Source: Minisyncoccota bacterium
GTDB taxonomy: Bacteria; Patescibacteriota; Microgenomatia; Levybacterales; UBA12049
DNA length: 26,244 nucleotides
Assembly: GCA_025449795.1 (NCBI GenBank)
Contig: JANWIQ010000003.1
Location: forward strand, 1-26,244
Direction: 5' to 3'
Made by a program: the position numbers and the translations under genes. Each line of letters begins with the position of its first letter. Positions within the stretch are counted from its first letter, which is position 1. The notes beneath the pieces were generated by a model. That model did not search any database. It was not told the DNA's origin and saw only the letters and a program-made list of their open reading frames with translations. This document shows positions 1 to 7,878 of the stretch, piece after piece.

Positions 1-1
1 A

Positions 2-274
2 ATCAATTCTCTTATCCCAGGGAAGGGAATTGGGACACTGCTTTTGGAAGCAGTAGAAAAAGTTGCAATAGAGAGTGGTTGCCAGAAGCTTGTTGTCATA
101 ACAACAAATGACAATCCCAAAGCAGTAGCATTTTATGAAAAAAATGGATTTACCATAGCAGTAGTGAGAAAAGATATTATGGAAGAGTATAGAAAGCTCA
201 AGCCCGAAATTCCCCTCATTGGTAATGATGGTATTCCACTTACCGATGAAATAGAACTCCAAAAAGCCATCTAA
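2..274 (+). CDS. GNAT-family N-acetyltransferase, 3' part only
   Basis: The gene enters from the left edge, so its N-terminus is missing. About 90 residues remain in frame. They begin with the acetyl-CoA pyrophosphate-binding loop of GNAT enzymes (PGKGIGTLLLEAVE, the R/Q-x-x-G-x-G/A pattern). They continue with the usual strand and helix ending in NPKAVAFYEKNGF, the conserved Y-x-x-x-GF motif. The tail after it is charged and not diagnostic. The family transfers acetyl groups from acetyl-CoA to amines. The part that would define the substrate lies outside the window or is too variable to read. It ends with TAA and is followed by a 215-bp gap. Confidence 0.8.
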   Translation: MNSLIPGKGIGTLLLEAVEKVAIESGCQKLVVITTNDNPKAVAFYEKNGFTIAVVRKDIMEEYRKLKPEIPLIGNDGIPLTDEIELQKAI

Positions 275-313
275 TTACTCCCAGACTTTCATATTCCCGA
301 CGTGTCGTATCTG

Positions 314-332
314 ATCCACCTCTAAGGTGGAT
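314..332. repeat. Perfect 8-bp hairpin in the gap after the acetyltransferase
   Basis: ATCCACCT and AGGTGGAT are exact inverted copies separated by CTA. No T-run follows on either strand, so it is not a standard intrinsic terminator. The gap around it (275-489) shows no reading frame I trust. A hairpin of similar build, TTCCACCC/GGGTGGAA, lies at 10003-10021. Confidence 0.5.
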
Positions 333-468
333 TCGCAGCTGCACCTCGGGACAGCACTCTGTCACTTCGCTGTATTAGAGTAAATACTTTTCTTTCTAAA
401 CTCCAGTGCTACGTAGCATCATACTTTGGTTACATTTTCGTCAGATATTTCTTAAAATATTCTCTATT

Positions 469-477
469 TGATACAAT
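469..477 (+). promoter_or_regulatory. Extended -10 promoter of the first EamA gene
   Basis: TGATACAAT fits an extended -10 (TGn plus TACAAT), 12 bp before the ATG at 490. There is no clear -35. A start of transcription about 7 bp downstream leaves a leader of only a few bases and no room for a Shine-Dalgarno site. Confidence 0.5.
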
Positions 478-489
478 ACTTATTGTACT

Positions 490-1350
490 ATGGGTATTAT
501 TATTGCTATTCTTGGGTCTTTAGTAATTGGAATTGCAAATGTGCTTGTAAAGAAAGCTTTTAAATCTTTTTCTCCTTCCATTTCTTTTTTTGTATTCTCA
601 TTGATTTCCCTAATTCTCTGGGGTGGGGTAGGACTTATATTTGGACTCACACCTGGTAATATTATCTATGGTCTTTTGGTTGGTTTTTCTACAGCAATTT
701 TAGGACAGGCAATATACTTTCATGCACTTTCAAAAGGAGAACTTACCATCAATGCCCCAATTCTTGCAAGTTATTCCATATATACTATTATTTTTTCAAT
801 ACTGTTTAATCACGAACATATTAATCTAGCGACCAGTGTCTGTGTGATATTGGCTATTATAGGAACGGTTATTGTAGCATTCCCGGATAAAATTGATAAA
901 CAAGAATTAAAAAAACTTTCTCCAGTTTTGTGGGCTATTGGTGCTGCCATAGCTATAGGCGCTTCGGATACCCTGAGTAAAGGATATATTAATAATAGTT
1001 CGGTGTGGAACTTTTTCTTCTATGCGGCAATTGCTCAGGTGATTACAAGTCTTGCTTATTTAAAGCTTCAACAGGAACCACTAGGACAACTAAAAAGTGT
1101 GCTGTTTAACTTAAAAGATGATACATATTTACTGTGGGGAACAATAACAGCTTCCGTGGGAACTTTATTTTTATTTTTGGCATTCCAATTTACTCTTGCT
1201 TCTATTGCTTCACCAATAACATCTACCTATCCTGTGGTAACAATTATCCTTGCGATGATATTTTTGAAAGAAAAAATTTCAAGAAAAAGTTGGATTGGCA
1301 TTACACTGGTTGTGTTGGCAATTCTTGGGCTAGGATTTTTTACTGCGTGA
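490..1350 (+). CDS. EamA/DMT-superfamily permease (first copy)
   Basis: A 286-residue integral membrane protein made of two EamA-type halves, with about ten hydrophobic segments spread evenly. The first half starts directly with a membrane segment (IIIAILGSLVIGIANVLVKKAF). The second half ends with the typical helices around SPITSTYPVVTIILAMIFLKEKIS, where ALxFLxE-like signatures of the drug/metabolite transporter superfamily sit. Family members export or import small metabolites such as amino acids, and substrates cannot be read from sequence. No SD precedes the ATG, in line with a near-leaderless transcript. Its TGA is one base from the end of prfA, so the two genes converge without a visible terminator. 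A different EamA protein is at 2850-3758. Confidence 0.85.
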   Translation: MGIIIAILGSLVIGIANVLVKKAFKSFSPSISFFVFSLISLILWGGVGLIFGLTPGNIIYGLLVGFSTAILGQAIYFHALSKGELTINAPILASYSIYTIIFSILFNHEHINLATSVCVILAIIGTVIVAFPDKIDKQELKKLSPVLWAIGAAIAIGASDTLSKGYINNSSVWNFFFYAAIAQVITSLAYLKLQQEPLGQLKSVLFNLKDDTYLLWGTITASVGTLFLFLAFQFTLASIASPITSTYPVVTIILAMIFLKEKISRKSWIGITLVVLAILGLGFFTA

Positions 1351-1351
1351 T

Positions 1352-2260
1352 TTATTCCTCAGTCGATTCTTGAAGTTCTCCTGCTTGTAATTTAGGGAGC
1401 ACTTCATCTAAGAATTTTCCTAATCCTTCGCCTTCAAGCATCACTGGTAAATTGTGGCCGGAGATACCTACGCGGTGGTCAGTGACTCTGTCCTGGGGGA
1501 AATTGTACGTACGAATTTTCTCTGAGCGCATACCGCGTCCTACCTGGGTAGATCGTAGAGACCCAATTTCTTCATTTCTTTTTTCCAATTCCATTTCCCA
1601 CAATTTGGCACGTAGCATTTCCATGGCTATCTCACGGTTTTGTCCTTGGAAGCGTTCGGTACGACACACCACTACAACACCTGTTGGCTTATGTACAAGG
1701 CGTACTGCAGTAGAGACTTTATTCACATTTTGCCCACCATGGCCGCCTGCGCGAAATGCTTCAAACTCCACATCTTCAGGATTAACATAAAAATCAATAT
1801 CTTCCAACTCTGGGAGTACAGAAATAGTTGCAGTAGATGTATGAATACGGCCTTTTTTCTCGGTGGTAGGAGTGCGCTGAACCCTATGGACGCCTGCTTC
1901 ATATTTAAAGAGACCAAATGCATTTGGTCCACTGATTTTTATAACATTTTCATCTACTTGTTCTACCTTAAATCCTTTGCTTTGTGCAAATCGTACATAC
2001 ATACGCAAGAGTTCATCTCCCCATAATTTGGCTTCATCGCCGCCCGCAGCGCCTTTGACTTCCATCATGGCATTGCGTTCGTCCAGGTCGTTGCCTTCTT
2101 CATCCGGCTGCATAGTATCTAGAATTTCTTGCTTTTGCCTCTCAAGCTCAGCAATTTCTGCCGTAGCCATTTCCATAAAAGTAGGATCTTCTAAAAGAAG
2201 CTTTGTTTCTTCGATTTTTTTATCTAGTTCGGCAATCTGTATAAGTCGATAATCTTCCAT
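1352..2260 (-). CDS. prfA: Peptide chain release factor 1
   Basis: 302 residues from the chosen start. RF1 reads UAA and UAG in the ribosomal A site and triggers peptidyl-tRNA hydrolysis. The catalytic GGQ is at residues 175-177 (AGGHGGQNVNKV). The codon-reading tripeptide is P-T-T at 131-133, fitting the P-x-T of RF1 and not the SPF of RF2. The protein is about 50 residues shorter than classical RF1, with a reduced N-terminal domain. An in-frame ATG lies 10 codons upstream at 2290, but the extended -10 TGTTATAAT falls between the two. The downstream ATG at 2260, 6 bp after the -10, is therefore preferred and implies a leaderless mRNA. The partner methyltransferase gene prmC is not in the window. 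Confidence 0.95.
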   Translation of the reverse strand: MEDYRLIQIAELDKKIEETKLLLEDPTFMEMATAEIAELERQKQEILDTMQPDEEGNDLDERNAMMEVKGAAGGDEAKLWGDELLRMYVRFAQSKGFKVEQVDENVIKISGPNAFGLFKYEAGVHRVQRTPTTEKKGRIHTSTATISVLPELEDIDFYVNPEDVEFEAFRAGGHGGQNVNKVSTAVRLVHKPTGVVVVCRTERFQGQNREIAMEMLRAKLWEMELEKRNEEIGSLRSTQVGRGMRSEKIRTYNFPQDRVTDHRVGISGHNLPVMLEGEGLGKFLDEVLPKLQAGELQESTEE

Positions 2261-2266
2261 AGGCGT

Positions 2267-2275
2267 ATTATAACA
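2267..2275 (-). promoter_or_regulatory. Leaderless promoter of prfA (extended -10)
   Basis: On the minus strand TGTTATAAT, a consensus extended -10, is followed after 6 bases by the prfA ATG. It also decides the prfA start, because it lies inside the longer reading frame. A TTGACG stands upstream, but only 12 bp away, too close for a normal -35. Confidence 0.65.
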
Positions 2276-2290
2276 AATACCAAGCGTCAA

Positions 2291-2394
2291 TTCACAAATT
2301 CCAAATAAATTACAAATACCAATGTTTGAAATTTTGCAAATTGGAAATTATTTGTAGTTTGGAGCTTGTTGTTTGAAATTTATTGAAATAGTAA
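2291..2394. repeat. AT-rich intergenic repeat of CAAATT/AATTTG words
   Basis: The gap between rpmE and prfA is filled with CAAATT, CAAATA, TTTGAAATT and TTGGAAATT words in both orientations, so it can fold back on itself. The same vocabulary occurs at 2830-2855 before EamA2 and, in frame, inside the RluA gene at 21185-21226. It looks like a dispersed intergenic repeat family. I see no coding sequence in it. Confidence 0.5.
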
Positions 2395-2694
2395 CTATTT
2401 CAATCCTGCGAGCATTTCTGCGAGGGTCTTAGGACCAGAGGCTTTTGCTTTAATCTCTTCTTTTTTCTTTACGACGGTTGCTTTGTATTTCGCAGCAACG
2501 TCCTGCTTTTTTTGGAATTTATCAATTCTATTTGCACTATCAACGAATTTTTGTGCGCCGGTATAGAAAGGGTGGCAATTACTGCAAAGTTCTACATGGA
2601 TCTTTTGCATGGTGCTGCCCACAGTCATTACATTGCCACAGGCACAAATGACCTGCGCATCTGCAAAATATACTGGGTGAGTATTTGCTTTCAT
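2395..2694 (-). CDS. rpmE: 50S ribosomal protein bL31
   Basis: 99 residues. The N-terminal 70 match bL31, with all four zinc-binding cysteines in place: C17 and C19 (ICACGN) and C37 and C40 (LCSNCHPFYTG). It is therefore the zinc-containing C+ form. The last 30 residues are a Lys/Ala-rich extension (KKKEEIKAKASGPKTL) longer than in standard L31, presumably contacting rRNA. It lies upstream of prfA on the same strand, a common pairing in bacteria. An extended -10 is 9 bp before the ATG, and no SD site is visible. Confidence 0.95.
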   Translation of the reverse strand: MKANTHPVYFADAQVICACGNVMTVGSTMQKIHVELCSNCHPFYTGAQKFVDSANRIDKFQKKQDVAAKYKATVVKKKEEIKAKASGPKTLAEMLAGLK

Positions 2695-2703
2695 AACTTA
2701 CTT

Positions 2704-2712
2704 ATTATAGCA
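2704..2712 (-). promoter_or_regulatory. Extended -10 promoter of rpmE
   Basis: TGCTATAAT on the minus strand lies 9 bases before the rpmE ATG. The predicted 5' leader is 2-3 nt at most. Confidence 0.6.
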
Positions 2713-2736
2713 GAAAACGCACAAAAAACAAGAATT

Positions 2737-2815
2737 ATCTGATTCAGGACAAGCACTTCGGCAAGCCTGTACCAGAACGGGACGGGGTAAGTTCAGGACA
2801 ATGCCAGAATGACAG
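2737..2815. repeat. Dispersed repeat, left copy (split)
   Basis: ATCTGATTCAGGACAAGC at 2737-2754 and GCCAGAATGACAG at 2803-2815 also occur, joined into one block, at 3797-3825 on the other side of the EamA2 gene. Here they are separated by 48 bp containing another GTTCAGGACAATGCC word. A third copy of the first part lies inside a coding region at 15759-15776. No gene is present. Confidence 0.6.
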
Positions 2816-2849
2816 CTTTATGTGAAATTTGACATGTGATATTTGAAAT

Positions 2850-3758
2850 TCAAGCTTTTGAAAAAAGCTTGTGTAGTGGGTGCCAGTGCAGGCGTCCTTC
2901 TGCAACGTAAATTCCTACAAAAACCAGAATCGATCCAAAAATAAAGATTGGATTGGGGTATTCATGGAGCAGGGGGCCAGCAATAAGAATCGCAGCAACA
3001 GGGTCAATGTAGCTAAAAATTGTTGTTTCGGAAGCTTTAATATAATGAAGGCCCCAATAAAATAATCCGTATGCAACAACAGAAGAAAAAATACCACCAA
3101 AGAGGATTCCCGGAATGCTATGCATATTTATTTGCTGCCAGAAGGTGCCGTAGGAAATATCTTGAAAAAGAATAGGCAAAAAAGAAATTGATGCGATAAC
3201 AAAAGTCCAGAAAAGAAGCGTAAATGCGTTATATCTGTTAGCTAATTTTTTTGCAACCAATGTCCCAACCGCAGATGATAGCGTTGAAAAAATAAAAAGT
3301 ATATTGCCAGCAAGCGAGCCTGTGCCATGTGTCCCAATAACTGGCTCGACCACAATAAATAAGACGCCGGTAATTCCTACCAAATTACCAAAAAGCACTT
3401 TCTTTTTTGCTTTGTCACGTAAAAAAATTGCCGAACCAAGCAGGACAAAAATAGGTCCTGCACACGCAATGATTGGTTGGTTAATACTCAGCGTATATTT
3501 CAGTCCCAAAAAATACAACCCAATATTAAAGGTGACATCCAATAGTCCGAGGAGTGAAAAGTAAAATGCATCCCGAAGACGCACTCTTTGTAGATGCCGC
3601 AGAAAGGGAAGCATAAGAATAACCGGTAAAGAAAAGCGTAAAAATGCTAAAGTGAGTGGGGAAATACTCGTAAGGGTCCATTTAAAAATTGGCGGGCCGG
3701 CTCCCCAGATGATACTTGCGAGGATAAAAGCAAAAACCGCTTTTTTATAATTGGACAT
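2850..3758 (-). CDS. EamA/DMT-superfamily permease (second copy)
   Basis: 302 residues with about ten membrane segments in two EamA repeats. It opens with AVFAFILASIIWGAGPPIFKWTL, the W-G-x-x-P/F signature of the superfamily's first helix. The end of the second half (IDPVAAILIAGPLLHEYPNPIFIFGSILVFVGIYVAE) has the conserved P-V-x-A and GxxLI/VFxGIY pattern. It is a small-metabolite permease of unknown substrate, closer to typical RhaT/YdcZ-like EamA proteins than the copy at 490. It sits alone between two copies of a dispersed repeat and away from other minus-strand genes. No clear promoter or SD was found. Confidence 0.85.
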   Translation of the reverse strand: MSNYKKAVFAFILASIIWGAGPPIFKWTLTSISPLTLAFLRFSLPVILMLPFLRHLQRVRLRDAFYFSLLGLLDVTFNIGLYFLGLKYTLSINQPIIACAGPIFVLLGSAIFLRDKAKKKVLFGNLVGITGVLFIVVEPVIGTHGTGSLAGNILFIFSTLSSAVGTLVAKKLANRYNAFTLLFWTFVIASISFLPILFQDISYGTFWQQINMHSIPGILFGGIFSSVVAYGLFYWGLHYIKASETTIFSYIDPVAAILIAGPLLHEYPNPIFIFGSILVFVGIYVAEGRLHWHPLHKLFSKA

Positions 3759-3792
3759 ACATCATTCTGGTAAGCGAATGAATGAGCGCATC

Positions 3793-3825
3793 CAGAATCT
3801 GATTCTGGACAAGCCAGAATGACAG
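3793..3825. repeat. Dispersed repeat, right copy, with hairpin
   Basis: CCAGAATC-T-GATTCTGG (3793-3809) is a perfect 17-bp palindrome, and ATCTGATTCTGGACAAGC runs straight into CCAGAATGACAG. It sits between the stop of hisS and the start of EamA2, so it may also act as a transcript end for hisS. No T-run follows. Confidence 0.6.
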
Positions 3826-3831
3826 GTAGTT

Positions 3832-5046
3832 CTATTGTAAAAGCATTTCTATAACTTTCTCAAGAGGTAATTGTTGTTGCGTGCGTGCTTTGAGATTTTT
3901 TATGGTTACCAGATCTTGCGCTACTTCTTCCGGGCCGAGAATTGCTACAAAAGAGATTCCTTTGGCATCTGCATATTTAAGCTGTTTCTCCATTTTACTA
4001 TCAGAGTCAAGCCACAGTTCAGTAGAAATATTGTTCGAGCGTAGTCGAGAACTAAGTTCTACAGATTTTCTTTCAAGCTCTTTGCTAAATACGGTTACCA
4101 ATACTTTTGCAGAAGCTTGCATTACCTCAGCAGGGAAGAGCTGTAAAGCTTCCATTGCTTCAATTGTGCGGTCAAAGCCTACGGCAAAACCAACAGCAGG
4201 GAGCTGTTTTCCGGCAAACATGCCAATCAAATTGTTATATCTGCCGCCGCCGGCGAGGGAGCCAACAGGATATTCTTCTGTCTCTATTTCAAAAATAAGT
4301 CCGGTGTAATAATCAAGTCCTCGGGCAAGAGTTGGGGAATAGACAGGGTGGGTAATACCTTCTTTTTGAAGAAGTTCTGTTATTTCTTGCAGTCTTTGGG
4401 TTGGTTTTTTCTCGGTTATTGATCGAAGTACGTTGTATGCATCTTCTTTTGAAGAGGCAATGCCTTTATCTACCATTTCCTGGCACACGCCATCTTCCCC
4501 AATTTTCTTTAACTTATCAATGGCGATAACAGCATCTGTAGAAAGCCCTTCAAAATTGCTTCTGTCATTAATAAGGACGGAAAAATTACTAAATCCGAGC
4601 GCCTTATAGGCAGCAATAATGGTTTGTAAAATTTCTGCATCGGCCAAGGTACTGTCTGGGCCTACAATATCGGCATCACATTGCAAAAATTCCCGGTATC
4701 TTCCTTTCTGGGTATTCTCTGCACGCCAGACCGGCTGCATTTGGTATCTCTTAAAGGGCATAGGAAGTTCATTCTGGTATTGAGCAACAAATCTGGCTGT
4801 TGGGACTGTCTGGTCATAGCGTAGGGCAACGCGACGCTTGCCATTGTCCTCAAAACGGTACATGAGCTTGTCTCCCTCTTCGCCGTATTTGCCGGTAAGG
4901 ATCTCTTCGTATTCCAGAGCTGGCGTTTCCAAAGGCTCAAAGCCATAGGACTCAAATACTCTTTTGAGAGTATTCATGACATATTGCCTTTTTCTTGCTT
5001 CCGCTCCCAGGAAATCCCGAAAGCCTTTGAGTGTCTGTATATTCAT
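3832..5046 (-). CDS. hisS: Histidyl-tRNA synthetase
   Basis: 404 residues, a class II synthetase charging tRNA-His. It has the N-terminal LKGFRDFLG. Class II motif 2 lies in RYDQTVPTARFVAQY and KRYQMQPVWRAENTQKGRYREFLQ. The HisRS-specific LARGLDYYTG lies near residue 260 and binds histidine. Motif 3 is in GGGRYNNLIGMF and AVGFAVGFDR. The C-terminal anticodon-binding domain starts at AKVLVTVFSKE. It is slightly shorter than E. coli HisRS. It follows the cupin gene after 30 bp, so it can be read with the ammonia-lyase cluster. It also has its own extended -10 7 bp before the ATG. The presence of hisS here is the best hint that the cluster concerns histidine. Confidence 0.96.
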   Translation of the reverse strand: MNIQTLKGFRDFLGAEARKRQYVMNTLKRVFESYGFEPLETPALEYEEILTGKYGEEGDKLMYRFEDNGKRRVALRYDQTVPTARFVAQYQNELPMPFKRYQMQPVWRAENTQKGRYREFLQCDADIVGPDSTLADAEILQTIIAAYKALGFSNFSVLINDRSNFEGLSTDAVIAIDKLKKIGEDGVCQEMVDKGIASSKEDAYNVLRSITEKKPTQRLQEITELLQKEGITHPVYSPTLARGLDYYTGLIFEIETEEYPVGSLAGGGRYNNLIGMFAGKQLPAVGFAVGFDRTIEAMEALQLFPAEVMQASAKVLVTVFSKELERKSVELSSRLRSNNISTELWLDSDSKMEKQLKYADAKGISFVAILGPEEVAQDLVTIKNLKARTQQQLPLEKVIEMLLQ

Positions 5047-5053
5047 ATAAGTA

Positions 5054-5062
5054 ATTATATCA
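5054..5062 (-). promoter_or_regulatory. Leaderless internal promoter of hisS
   Basis: TGATATAAT on the minus strand is an extended consensus -10, 7 bases before the hisS ATG. It would give hisS basal expression independent of the upstream operon. Confidence 0.6.
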
Positions 5063-5076
5063 AATCCTTAGCAATT

Positions 5077-5412
5077 TTATACCACACGTACTCGAATAAA
5101 TATAAATTCACAATAATCTAGAGCTTCCCATTTGTGCATGTTACCACTTGGGATTGTAATAACATCTCCTGTTTTATATAGTAACAGTTTTTTCTGTAGT
5201 CCAAAAACTCCTTTACCTTTCAACACGATTGCTACTTCATCTATTTGTTCATGTTTATGCCAATCCCATTTTTGTTTTGGATGCAAGAATGCATTTGTGA
5301 TAGCTTCAAGGTTTTTATTATCTTTTCTTGATGCTAATACTCTTCTAGACTTAGCAACATTATGTATTGTTTCTGCTACAAATTCTGTCAAATTTTTCTT
5401 CAAATATTTCAT
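5077..5412 (-). CDS. Small single-domain cupin
   Basis: 111 residues forming one cupin barrel. Motif 1 is H52-x-H54-x4-E59 (WDWHKHEQIDEVAIVLKGKG). Motif 2 is GDVITIPSGNMHKW with the fourth ligand H93. All four metal ligands are present, so it probably binds Fe, Mn or Zn. Such cupins act as dioxygenases, isomerases, lyases or small-molecule sensors, and the reaction here is unknown. The start overlaps the end of the flavoprotein gene by 4 bp (ATGA-type coupling), so the two are translated together. The gene is AT-rich like the flavoprotein and unlike the ammonia-lyase. The C-terminus (FIFIRVRVV) ends abruptly after the last strands. Confidence 0.85.
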   Translation of the reverse strand: MKYLKKNLTEFVAETIHNVAKSRRVLASRKDNKNLEAITNAFLHPKQKWDWHKHEQIDEVAIVLKGKGVFGLQKKLLLYKTGDVITIPSGNMHKWEALDYCEFIFIRVRVV

Positions 5413-6962
5413 AAAAATACGCCTCCAAATTTTTCTTCTATTTGTTTATTACGTAGTATATTTTGTAGTATTCCTTCGCATACTATTTGAATTGGTTTTT
5501 GTAAATATACGGTACTGTTATTTATTGGCGCATACGCTTTCATAACAGATCCTAAAATGTATAATCTCGAAAGCGTTTTGCCAAAAACAACACTTTGAAA
5601 CTTATCATTCACACAAAGACCTTTTACAGTACTTTTTTCTACAACATTACTTGCTAGTAAATTTTTAATTAGAGGATTTTTTTCTATAACTTGCTCAGGT
5701 CCTCTCGCATCAATAAGGATTGTTGCTGTTGTTGTTTTTTTCCCTCTATATAGCTTCCAACTGTTATCCGTATTTTTGAATTCTGTAATCCCTCCGTATA
5801 CTCGTATGGTTTTGTTTTTTATATAGTTTTCTAATTTCTCCGCTTGTTGTAAGGGTAGAGGAGCAAGGAAACTTAATATCAAACTTGAGTATTTTTCAAA
5901 AACAATTTTTTCGTCAATAGGATTGATAAAGGGGAAAATAAGGGACTTTTTTTTTGCCAATGCGAGACATACGCTTCGCCATATTAATTCTTGATTGGTT
6001 TGGGATGCTCTGAGGTCATTTATGAATTTCTTACTAGGATCGGTATTTTTGTATATACGATACCAGTTTATTGCTTGCTCCCCTTTTTCTTTGTAGGCAG
6101 TGGTAAACTCTTTTTTTAATAACATAAGGAATTTAATAAACACAAAATAACCATTTTTATCCTTTATTAAGTCTAGATTTTTCTCAGTTATGTATCTTAG
6201 TGTATATGGTGAAAACTTACCTCTTACTTTTGGTAAACGTCCCGACCGACTATAAAGAGAAATATTTTTATAACCTTTGTCAGCTAGCGCAAGAGCAATC
6301 TCTATGGCACTCAATGAAGAGCCAAGAATACCCACCTTTTCAGTTTCTAAAAATTGTATATTATTTAAATTTGTATAGAGAGTTTGTGCATAGAGAAGAT
6401 TCTTTATTCCTTTTTTTTGGTATTCACAGCCGGTACATAAAACCACAAAATCAAATAAATTTGACGATTTATCAGTATTCACTGCTATGCCCCTACTAAG
6501 GTTTTGAATGTTCTTGACAGTCTCCTGTTTGTAGAGAAGTATTATGCTATTCATTTTTGCCCAGGATTGAATGTCGTTTAAACGGTTGACAAGGTACAGA
6601 CCATATAGACTTCTTGGTAAAAATGCATTTGGATTATTAAGATCTATGTCAGTATATTTTTGTTTAATTGTTGGGCCACAGAGTATATCTATATATTTAT
6701 TTTTCCATTCCTGAACCCAATCATAAAAGTCAGTTGTATTATCAAAATCACTCCAGGGATTAAGAGAGCCCATGAAATTTGCTTCATGATTAAGTATAAA
6801 ATTATTAGGAAGACGAACATCATATGCACCGCCTTGTGTGGGTGGAAGTTTCTCAAAAATAGTTATCGCTAATTTCACATTATTTTTCCATGATATTCGA
6901 AGTAAGTTTGAGGCAATAGATAATCCAGAAAATCCACCTCCTACAATAGCAATTCTTTTCAT
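5409..6962 (-). CDS. FAD/NAD(P)-binding oxidoreductase, COG4529-like
   Basis: 517 residues. The N-terminal FAD-binding Rossmann motif is IVGGGFSGLS (residues 6-15), followed by an acidic strand end IFEK. The NHEANFMGSL and PRSLYGLYLVN stretches resemble the YdhS/COG4529 family (NAD_binding_9). A second dinucleotide fold lies at about 209-230 (VGILGSSLSAIEIALALADKGY). LIDARGPE in the C-terminal half is the usual strand closing the FAD site. The family is largely uncharacterised; relatives hydroxylate or oxidise amino-acid-like substrates. Start ATG is 4 bp after the stop of the PLP enzyme with no SD, pointing to coupled translation. The gene is markedly AT-rich (12 G/C of 60 in 6121-6180), against 31 of 60 in 9061-9120 of the ammonia-lyase. 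That suggests a different history. Confidence 0.8.
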   Translation of the reverse strand: MKRIAIVGGGFSGLSIASNLLRISWKNNVKLAITIFEKLPPTQGGAYDVRLPNNFILNHEANFMGSLNPWSDFDNTTDFYDWVQEWKNKYIDILCGPTIKQKYTDIDLNNPNAFLPRSLYGLYLVNRLNDIQSWAKMNSIILLYKQETVKNIQNLSRGIAVNTDKSSNLFDFVVLCTGCEYQKKGIKNLLYAQTLYTNLNNIQFLETEKVGILGSSLSAIEIALALADKGYKNISLYSRSGRLPKVRGKFSPYTLRYITEKNLDLIKDKNGYFVFIKFLMLLKKEFTTAYKEKGEQAINWYRIYKNTDPSKKFINDLRASQTNQELIWRSVCLALAKKKSLIFPFINPIDEKIVFEKYSSLILSFLAPLPLQQAEKLENYIKNKTIRVYGGITEFKNTDNSWKLYRGKKTTTATILIDARGPEQVIEKNPLIKNLLASNVVEKSTVKGLCVNDKFQSVVFGKTLSRLYILGSVMKAYAPINNSTVYLQKPIQIVCEGILQNILRNKQIEEKFGGVFL

Positions 6963-6966
6963 AATT

Positions 6967-7878
6967 TTAATTTTTTAAACCACTTCCTGTAAGTATTAAT
7001 GTCATACATTTTTTTCTTTCCAAAAGTTTTGGGATAATTGCAACAGTAGCTGCTGCTGCAGGTTCTACATAAATACCTTCCGTAACGGCAAGTAGTTTTT
7101 GTGCAAAAAAAATTTCCTCATCAGATACCGAAAGCATTTGTCCTTTTGTTTTTCTCACCCAACTAAGCGTGAGGTCTCCATCTAGCGGGTTGCCAACACG
7201 CATTGCTGAGGCAACTGTTTTGGGTTCTTTTATAGGAATAATAGGGGAGAGAGTTTTATTAAAAGCAACGGTTAAGGGATCTGCTCCTTTCCCTTGTACG
7301 CCAATAAATGCAGGAAATTTATTGTACTTTGCCAATCCTTCAGCAATAGCACAGCCTACTGTTCCGTTACCAACAGGGCAGATAAATGCGTCAAAACTTA
7401 GAGGGAATTTGCCTAACTCCTCACCAATAGTTGTCTGACCTTTACGGCGGATTTCATAATCACCACAAAGTAAATAATCTTTTTTTTGCACAAGTTTTTC
7501 AGCTTCTTTTACACAGTCATCATAATTACCTTTTATTTTTATTAGTACTGCGTCAGCAATATCTGCCTGTTTCATTTTTGATTCAGGTGTTTTATCGGGT
7601 AAGACAACGATACAAGGTAGGGAAGCGCGTGCAGCATATGCTGCTAAACTTGCTGCCATATTTCCTGTGGATGCACAGACTACACCTTTTTTCTTAAGTC
7701 GTATTGTTTCTTTTATTTCTGCGACACTGCCTCTGTCTTTAAAGCTACCTGTCGGATTTTGATATTCGCATTTTGCCCATAATTGCCCTTTCCACTGCAA
7801 TTTTTTCTCAAGATTAAATAATCTAATGAGTGGTGTATTTCCTTGCCCAAGCTGTAATAGGTTAGTAAGGTCTTTCAT
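6967..7878 (-). CDS. Threonine-synthase-like PLP enzyme
   Basis: 303 residues of the fold-type II PLP family, closest by motif to threonine synthase. The Schiff-base lysine is K47 in NPTGSFKDRG. The phosphate-cup loop is ASTGNMAAS (69-77). The later motifs GVQGKGADPLTVAF, TVASAMRVGNPLDG, VEPAAAATVA and LTGSGLKN follow ThrC order. It lacks the first ~40 residues of typical ThrC, and no homoserine pathway gene is nearby. A true O-phosphohomoserine substrate is therefore not assured; beta-replacement or beta-elimination on another amino acid is possible. The ATG overlaps the end of the ammonia-lyase gene by 17 bp, and GGAGGAG lies 10 bases upstream, a strong SD inside the previous gene. It is clearly co-translated with the ammonia-lyase. 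Confidence 0.85.
   Translation of the reverse strand: MKDLTNLLQLGQGNTPLIRLFNLEKKLQWKGQLWAKCEYQNPTGSFKDRGSVAEIKETIRLKKKGVVCASTGNMAASLAAYAARASLPCIVVLPDKTPESKMKQADIADAVLIKIKGNYDDCVKEAEKLVQKKDYLLCGDYEIRRKGQTTIGEELGKFPLSFDAFICPVGNGTVGCAIAEGLAKYNKFPAFIGVQGKGADPLTVAFNKTLSPIIPIKEPKTVASAMRVGNPLDGDLTLSWVRKTKGQMLSVSDEEIFFAQKLLAVTEGIYVEPAAAATVAIIPKLLERKKCMTLILTGSGLKN

Noticed and set aside
1452..1790. Long plus-strand frame antisense to prfA
   Set aside because: It lies fully inside prfA, whose motifs are unambiguous; no independent signal supports it. The same applies to the frames antisense to hisS, the lyase, dnaB and the AI-2E gene.
6967..7878. Calling the PLP enzyme thrC outright
   Set aside because: The motifs fit, but the N-terminus is short, no homoserine or threonine genes are near, and the neighbours suggest another substrate, so the symbol is withheld.
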